Assembly: GCA_900316335.1 (NCBI GenBank)
Contig: ONCN01000004.1
Coordinates: 1-33,756 of the forward strand
Origin: an uncultured Eubacteriales bacterium
GTDB lineage: Bacteria > Bacillota > Clostridia > Oscillospirales > Oscillospiraceae
DNA length: 33,756 bases
Direction of reading: 5' to 3'
Within the stretch, counting starts at the first letter, position 1, and every line of letters starts with the position of its first letter. The notes beneath the pieces are model-generated. The model searched no databases and was not told the origin of the DNA. It worked only from the letters and a program-made list of their open reading frames with translations. The position numbers and the translations under genes are program-made. Positions 29,546 to 33,756 of the stretch are shown piece by piece.

Positions 29546-29791
29546 TCAATCGAACAGATAATGTTCCACAAGGTCCTGCAGCAGCTCGTCCCGATCTACC
29601 TTGCAGATCAGAGCGCGGGCGTTGTTGTGGTTGGTGATATAGGTCGGATCTTCGGACAGAAGATACCCGACGATCTGGTTGATGGGGTTATACCCCTTTT
29701 CCGTCAGGGAGGTGTAGACAGAGGTGAGGATTTGCTTCATCTCGTTGTTGTCGTCCTGCCCAACGCGGAACTTGATGGTATTGTCTTCCAT
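29546..29791 (-). CDS. ireB: IreB-family regulatory phosphoprotein (UPF0297)
   Basis: 81 residues, complete. The [10 protein letters not shown] start, [32 protein letters not shown] core (positions about 22-53) and [16 protein letters not shown] identify IreB/YrzL. In Enterococcus IreB is phosphorylated by the membrane kinase IreK at threonines and controls cephalosporin resistance. Threonines near residues 23, 28 and 51 are present; which are modified is not visible. AAAGGAGGG precedes the ATG. The usual neighbours yqgF and the DUF1292 gene are missing downstream, so this is a stand-alone copy with its own promoter. Confidence 0.94.
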   Translation of the reverse strand: MEDNTIKFRVGQDDNNEMKQILTSVYTSLTEKGYNPINQIVGYLLSEDPTYITNHNNARALICKVDRDELLQDLVEHYLFD

Positions 29792-29847
29792 TGGAAAATC
29801 CCTCCTTTGATCAAAGTGGTGTATGACCTCTCCGCCACAGTATAATC

Positions 29848-29876
29848 ATCATACCCGATTTTTATGAGCTTGTAAA
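29848..29876 (-). promoter_or_regulatory. Sigma-A promoter of ireB
   Basis: Minus strand: TTTACA (29876-29871), 17-bp spacer, TATGAT (29853-29848), about 55 bases before the ireB start. Confidence 0.83.
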
Positions 29877-29903
29877 GGGCGAATTTGGTTTTTTGTAAAT
29901 TTT

Positions 29904-32285
29904 TTACCGTCTGACGGCCTGCAGCTCGCGCAGCAGCGCGTCGAGGATCTTCTCCATGGCGGGGTCCAGATCCTTGTCGGTGAGCGTGCGGTCGTCTGCG
30001 CGGAAGGTGAGGGAGAAGGCCACGCTCTTCATGCCCGGCAAAATGCCCACGCCGCGGTAGATGTCGAAGAGCTTGACCTCGCGCAGAAGCTTGCCGCCGG
30101 CCTTGGCAATACAGGCCTCAAGCTGACCGACCGTAACCTTTTCGGCGCACACCAGCGCAAGGTCTCGGGAGGTGGCGGGGTACTTGGGCAGCGGATGATA
30201 GGTGCGGTCCTCGTCGAGCACCGTGAGCAGCTCTGTAAAGCTCAGCTCGCATGCGTAGACCTCGGCGTCGATGTCGTAGTTGCGGGCGACAAGCGGATGG
30301 ATCTGGCCCAGAAGGCCGATGGTCTTGCCGTCGATCTCAAGCGCGGCGCAGCGGCCGGGATGGAAGGTCGGATCGGTGGAAACAGCCTTGAATTCGGGCT
30401 TCTTCGTGTTCAGTGCGCGGCAGATGGCCTCCACAGCGCCCTTGAGCGTGAAGAAATCGCCCTCGCCGTAGCTGCCCAAAACCAGCATCTTGGGCTCATA
30501 GGGAAGCGCCTCGCCCTCGACAGGCAGATAAATCTTTGCGAGCTCATAAAGCTTAACAGACTTGTTGTGGTAAGCGCTGTTGCGCGCCAGGATCTCCAGC
30601 ATGGAGGGCAGGGCAGTGGTGCGCAGGACCGAGGTATCCTCGCCCAGGGGGTTGAGGATGCGGACCTGATTGCGTCTGGGATCGTCCTTGGGCATACGGA
30701 TCAGATCGCAGCTTGAAGGAGAGCCGAAGGAGTAGGTGATGATCTCGCTGTAGCCCATGGCTCTGGCTGCGGCGCCGGTCTTGTTTTCCTGCTTCTGCTC
30801 AAAGCTGTAGCCGCCGCGGGTGGTCGCACCGCGCATCAGGGTGGTGGGGATCTCGTTGTAGCCGTAGAAGCGGCCCACCTCCTCGGCAATGTCGGCCATC
30901 CGTCTGAGATCCGGCCGCCAGGAGGGGACCTGGATCACGCCGTCCACGACCGGAACCTGCTCGCGGCGCAGATACTCGATCATATCGGCCTCGGAGATCT
31001 GCGTGCCGAGCAGCGCGTTGATCTTATCCGGCTCAAGGGGCAGGGAATAGGGCTCGGGGATCTCGTTGAGAATGTCGATCACGCCGTCCAAAACCTCGCC
31101 GGCGCCAAGCAGCTCCACGAGCTCACATGCGCGGTTTACCGCAGGCAGGGTCAGCATGGGGTCGATGTTCTTTTCAAACTTGCCCGACGCATCGGTGCGC
31201 ATGCCGAGCGCCAGCGCGGTCTTGCGGATGGAGGTGCCGTCAAAGTTGGCGGACTCGAAGACCACGTCCACGGTGTCGTCCACGATCTCGGAGTTTTCGC
31301 CGCCCATGATACCGGCAAGGCCCACAGGGCGGGTCTCATCGGCGATGACCAGCATATCTGGGGTCAGCTTTCTCACGGTCCCGTCGAGCGTGACAAGCTC
31401 CCGATCCTCACCTGCGCGGCGCACGACGATCTTGCCGCCCTTGACGTAACGGTAGTCAAATGCGTGCATGGGCTGGCCGTATTCGATCATGACGTAATTC
31501 GTGATGTCCACGATGTTGTTGATGGGGCGCACGCCGGCGGAGCGCAGACGCTGACGCATCCACTTGGGGGAGGGCGCAATCTTCACGTTGCGCACCATCC
31601 GGGCGGAGTAGCGCTTGCACAGGTCGGGGTCCGGGGTCTCCACGTCCAGAAGGTCGGTGAGCACGCCGGGGCCGCCGCCCTTGACCACGGGCTCATGGAG
31701 CTTGAGTGGCTTGTTGAAGGCGGCCGCGGTCTCGCGGGCAAGGCCGATCAGGCTGTAGCAGTCGGGCCGGTTGTTGGTAATCTCAAACTCCACGATGCTG
31801 TCGTCGTTGCCGATGACCTCATTGATGTCCTGGCCCACGTGCACGCCCTCGTCGTTGAGGATCCAGATGCCGTCGGCGTAAGCCTCGGGGCAGTCGTTCT
31901 GGGTCAGGCCCAGCTCTGCAAACGAGCAGAGCATACCGTTGGAAACCACGCCGCGCAGCTTGCCCTTGGTGATGTGCACGCCGCCGGCAAGCCAGGAGTT
32001 GTGCAGCGCCGCGGGAACCAGGTCGCCCTCGTGGACGTTCTGCGCGCCGGTGACGATCTGCACAGGCTCAGACTCGCCCACGTCGATCTGGCACACCCAC
32101 ATATGGTCGGAATTCTCATGGCGGACGATGGAGAGCACCTTGCCCACCTTGACGTTTTTGATCTCCTCATCCAGACGGGTGGTGGTTTCCACCTTCTGGC
32201 CGGCAATGGTCATGATCTCGTCATACTCCCGGTCGGTGGCCTGGATGTCAACAAATTCTTGGAGCCATTTTCTGGAAAGATTCAT
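29904..32285 (-). CDS. pheT: Phenylalanyl-tRNA synthetase beta subunit
   Basis: 793 residues, normal length. Order: an N-terminal MNLSRKWLQEFVDI region, an EMAP/OB-type tRNA-binding domain (about 40-150), the B3/B4 editing domain (around 200-370, with FEITNNRPDCYSLIGLAR just before it), B5 domain, a catalytic-like core and the C-terminal FDX-ACB anticodon-binding domain (FTELLTVLDEDRTYHPLPKYP onward). With PheS it forms an alpha2beta2 enzyme that charges tRNA-Phe and edits mischarged tyrosine. The gene lies 12 bases after pheS with its own AGGAGG site; both are under the T-box. Confidence 0.97.
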   Translation of the reverse strand: MNLSRKWLQEFVDIQATDREYDEIMTIAGQKVETTTRLDEEIKNVKVGKVLSIVRHENSDHMWVCQIDVGESEPVQIVTGAQNVHEGDLVPAALHNSWLAGGVHITKGKLRGVVSNGMLCSFAELGLTQNDCPEAYADGIWILNDEGVHVGQDINEVIGNDDSIVEFEITNNRPDCYSLIGLARETAAAFNKPLKLHEPVVKGGGPGVLTDLLDVETPDPDLCKRYSARMVRNVKIAPSPKWMRQRLRSAGVRPINNIVDITNYVMIEYGQPMHAFDYRYVKGGKIVVRRAGEDRELVTLDGTVRKLTPDMLVIADETRPVGLAGIMGGENSEIVDDTVDVVFESANFDGTSIRKTALALGMRTDASGKFEKNIDPMLTLPAVNRACELVELLGAGEVLDGVIDILNEIPEPYSLPLEPDKINALLGTQISEADMIEYLRREQVPVVDGVIQVPSWRPDLRRMADIAEEVGRFYGYNEIPTTLMRGATTRGGYSFEQKQENKTGAAARAMGYSEIITYSFGSPSSCDLIRMPKDDPRRNQVRILNPLGEDTSVLRTTALPSMLEILARNSAYHNKSVKLYELAKIYLPVEGEALPYEPKMLVLGSYGEGDFFTLKGAVEAICRALNTKKPEFKAVSTDPTFHPGRCAALEIDGKTIGLLGQIHPLVARNYDIDAEVYACELSFTELLTVLDEDRTYHPLPKYPATSRDLALVCAEKVTVGQLEACIAKAGGKLLREVKLFDIYRGVGILPGMKSVAFSLTFRADDRTLTDKDLDPAMEKILDALLRELQAVRR

Positions 32286-32297
32286 ATCGCTACCTCC

Positions 32298-33326
32298 TTA
32301 GAACTGCCGCAGGAAGCGGATGTCGTTTTCAAAGATCAGCCGCAGATCGGAGATCTGGAAGCGGCGCATGGCCATGCGCTCCAGACCGATGCCGAAGGCA
32401 AAGCCGGAATAGACCTCGGGGTCAATGCCGCAGACCTCCAGCACCTTGGGATGAACCATACCGGCGCCCAAAAGCTCGATCCAGCCCTCGCCCTTGCAGG
32501 TGGGGCAGCCTGCGCCGTGGCACTTGAAGCACTGCACGTCCAGCTCACAGCTCGGCTCGGTGAAGGGGAAGTGGTGAGGACGGAAGCGCACCACGCTGTC
32601 TTCGCCGTAAAGCGATTTGACCAGCGTTTCCAGCGTGCCCTTGAGATCCGCCATGGTGATGCCCTTGTCGATCACCAGACCCTCGATCTGGTGGAACATG
32701 GGCGAGTGCGTGGCGTCTACCTCGTCCTTGCGGAACACGCGGCCCGGCGCCAGGATGCGGATCGGCGGATGCTGGATGGCCTCCATCGCCCGGATCTGCA
32801 TGGGAGAGGTCTGCGTGCGCAAAAGAACGGAGCTGTCTTCCTTTAAATAGAAGGTGTCGGACCAATCTCTGGCGGGATGGCCCTCTTCGGTGTTGAGCTT
32901 GGTGAAGTTGTACTCTGCAAGCTCGACCTCGGGGCCCTCCAGGATCTGGAAGCCCATGCCGATAAAGATCTCCTTGGTCTCCTCCAGCGCGATGTTCATG
33001 GGGTGACGGTGGCCCAGGCTGACCTGCTCGCCGGGGATGGTCACGTCCACAGCCTCGGCCTCGAGCTTTGCCTGCAAAGCCAGGGCGGCCAGCTCCTGCC
33101 GACGCTGGTCCAGGCAAGCCTCAATCGAGGCGCGAACACTGTTGGCCATCTGACCCATAACAGGCCGCTCCTCGGCGGAGAGCTTGCCCATGGTCTTCAA
33201 AACGGCGGTCAGCTCGCCCTTTTTGCCCAGGATCTTGACCCGCAGCGCCTCGAGCTCAGAGGTGTCGGCAGCCTGCTCCAGAGCAGCCATGGCTTGCGCT
33301 TTGATACGTTCCAATTGCTCTTTCAT
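32298..33326 (-). CDS. pheS: Phenylalanyl-tRNA synthetase alpha subunit
   Basis: 342 residues, the catalytic subunit. N-terminal coiled-coil arm (1-90) followed by the class II aminoacyl-tRNA synthetase core: GHRHPMNIALEE, GMGFQILEGPEVE, RTQTSPMQIRAME, the motif-2 region GRVFRKDEVDATHSPMFHQIEG, and motif 3 GFAFGIGLERMAM. A cysteine-rich insert (CFKCHGAGCPTC) near residue 265 is common in bacterial PheS and probably binds zinc. Start ATG 33326 is preceded by AAGGAG. First gene of the operon, behind the T-box riboswitch. The protein charges tRNA-Phe with phenylalanine using ATP. Confidence 0.97.
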   Translation of the reverse strand: MKEQLERIKAQAMAALEQAADTSELEALRVKILGKKGELTAVLKTMGKLSAEERPVMGQMANSVRASIEACLDQRRQELAALALQAKLEAEAVDVTIPGEQVSLGHRHPMNIALEETKEIFIGMGFQILEGPEVELAEYNFTKLNTEEGHPARDWSDTFYLKEDSSVLLRTQTSPMQIRAMEAIQHPPIRILAPGRVFRKDEVDATHSPMFHQIEGLVIDKGITMADLKGTLETLVKSLYGEDSVVRFRPHHFPFTEPSCELDVQCFKCHGAGCPTCKGEGWIELLGAGMVHPKVLEVCGIDPEVYSGFAFGIGLERMAMRRFQISDLRLIFENDIRFLRQF

Positions 33327-33360
33327 GGTTGTGTGTATCTCCTTACCAATAAATGATTTC

Positions 33361-33607
33361 AAAAAAAACGCCCTTCGTCCGATAGGGGACGAAAGACGAC
33401 GCTTCCGCGGTACCACCCGCAATTCGCCGTTAGGCGCGCTTGAGAGCCTTAACGCGGCCGCACGGCGAAGCCTACTGACCCTCACGGGTGTTCTGCCTCG
33501 CAGCTCCCGGGGGAAGGCCCTGGCAGGCGGGATGGGCGCTTGCACCAACCGCGCCTTCTCTGTACTCCCGTGATCTGTCGGACGACCCGTTCACAGCATT
33601 TCACAAC
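33361..33607 (-). ncRNA. T-box riboswitch, phenylalanine-specific
   Basis: Minus-strand leader of about 247 bases. The diagnostic T-box sequence GGGTGGTACCGCG (inside 33420-33401) pairs with the 3' end of uncharged tRNA. A terminator hairpin follows (CTTTCGTCC / GGACGAAGG, about 33398-33370) with eight T residues. In Stem I the AG-bulge area (GGGAGTACAGAG), GGTTGGTGCAAG and GGAGCTG are recognisable. A TTC triplet at 33515-33513, just before CCCCCGGGAGCTG, would be the phenylalanine specifier. Uncharged tRNA-Phe should prevent termination and switch on pheST. Confidence 0.93.
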
Positions 33608-33613
33608 GGAGTT

Positions 33614-33642
33614 ACTATATCATAGCTTTCTGGATTTTGCAA
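33614..33642 (-). promoter_or_regulatory. Sigma-A promoter of the pheST T-box leader
   Basis: Minus strand: TTGCAA (33642-33637), 17-bp spacer, TATAGT (33619-33614). Predicted start near 33607 at the 5' end of Stem I. Confidence 0.75.
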
Positions 33643-33756
33643 GGTTTATTTTTGCCATTGTCGGTGTCAAGTTGTTGTAGGAAAAAAAGATGTACCTCAA
33701 AATGGTCTAAGAGCGTTGAACAATGGCGTGACCTTGTTTTGCCGGGCGGGGAACGC

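Noticed and set aside
31464-32846. 460-codon plus-strand open frame opposite pheT and pheS
   Set aside because: Antisense shadow crossing two certain genes; no start signal.
1-33756. tRNA, rRNA genes, CRISPR arrays, insertion sequences or prophage genes
   Set aside because: None recognised on either strand. The two tyrosine recombinases are XerD-like and switch-associated, with no phage or conjugative neighbours.

Overview
The window reads as chromosomal DNA of a GC-rich, spore-forming, low-G+C-phylum (Bacillota) bacterium, most likely a Clostridia member of the Oscillospiraceae/Ruminococcaceae type. This rests on the gene content (cotJ, cwlD, spoVAD/spoVAE with a near-perfect SigG promoter, ftsK/spoIIIE, ireB, a T-box before pheST and an L13 leader before rplM-rpsI), on strong AGGAGG ribosome binding sites, and on CapA/NlpC/deacetylase envelope genes typical of gut clostridia. 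No species is claimed. No rRNA, tRNA or CRISPR array was seen.

Layout. 1-1050: rplM-rpsI on the minus strand with promoter, L13-type leader hairpin and terminator. 1160-6373: plus-strand ttcA-like thiolase, tepA, a divergent UppP-like membrane protein, and the ftsK/spoIIIE translocase. 6375-9190: an ECF S component, a polysaccharide deacetylase broken by a one-base deletion, and a small membrane protein. 9190-12993: a promoter-bearing gap, a SpoIIM-like membrane protein, xerD, and a CapD/FlaA1-type UDP-sugar dehydratase. 13041-16400: spore coat operon cotJAB(fused)-cotJC, divergent from cwlD-radA. 16410-20610: a miniature sortase-substrate-like protein, an mtnA-like/MTA-deaminase pair, and a CapA protein.

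20620-22760 is the most interesting part. A tyrosine recombinase gene ends inside one copy of a perfect 21-bp inverted repeat. The other copy lies 62 bp upstream of a gene for a pseudo-receiver/SARP-like transcription regulator. The 275-bp AT-rich segment between the repeats carries an outward-reading terminator and a good sigma-A promoter aimed at the regulator. This is the anatomy of an invertible promoter (phase-variation switch), here in the ON orientation. The recombinase has histidine where the nucleophilic tyrosine should be (codon 270, CAT), so the switch may be locked.

22762-33756: trmO, a VanR-type response regulator and a sensor kinase whose best start is an ATC codon, spoVAD-spoVAE without spoVAC, an NlpC/P60 SH3 endopeptidase, an unrecognised 96-residue protein, ireB, and pheS-pheT behind a phenylalanine T-box. 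The start region of the NlpC gene is duplicated in inverted orientation on the far side of the 96-residue gene.

Functionally the window mixes translation housekeeping (L13, S9, TtcA, TrmO, PheST), chromosome handling (FtsK, XerD, RadA), envelope and spore formation (UppP-like, deacetylase, CwlD, CotJ, SpoVA, NlpC, CapA, CapD), methylthioadenosine salvage, and signalling (two-component pair, IreB, SARP-like regulator). All assignments are by reading sequence motifs; no database search was run.
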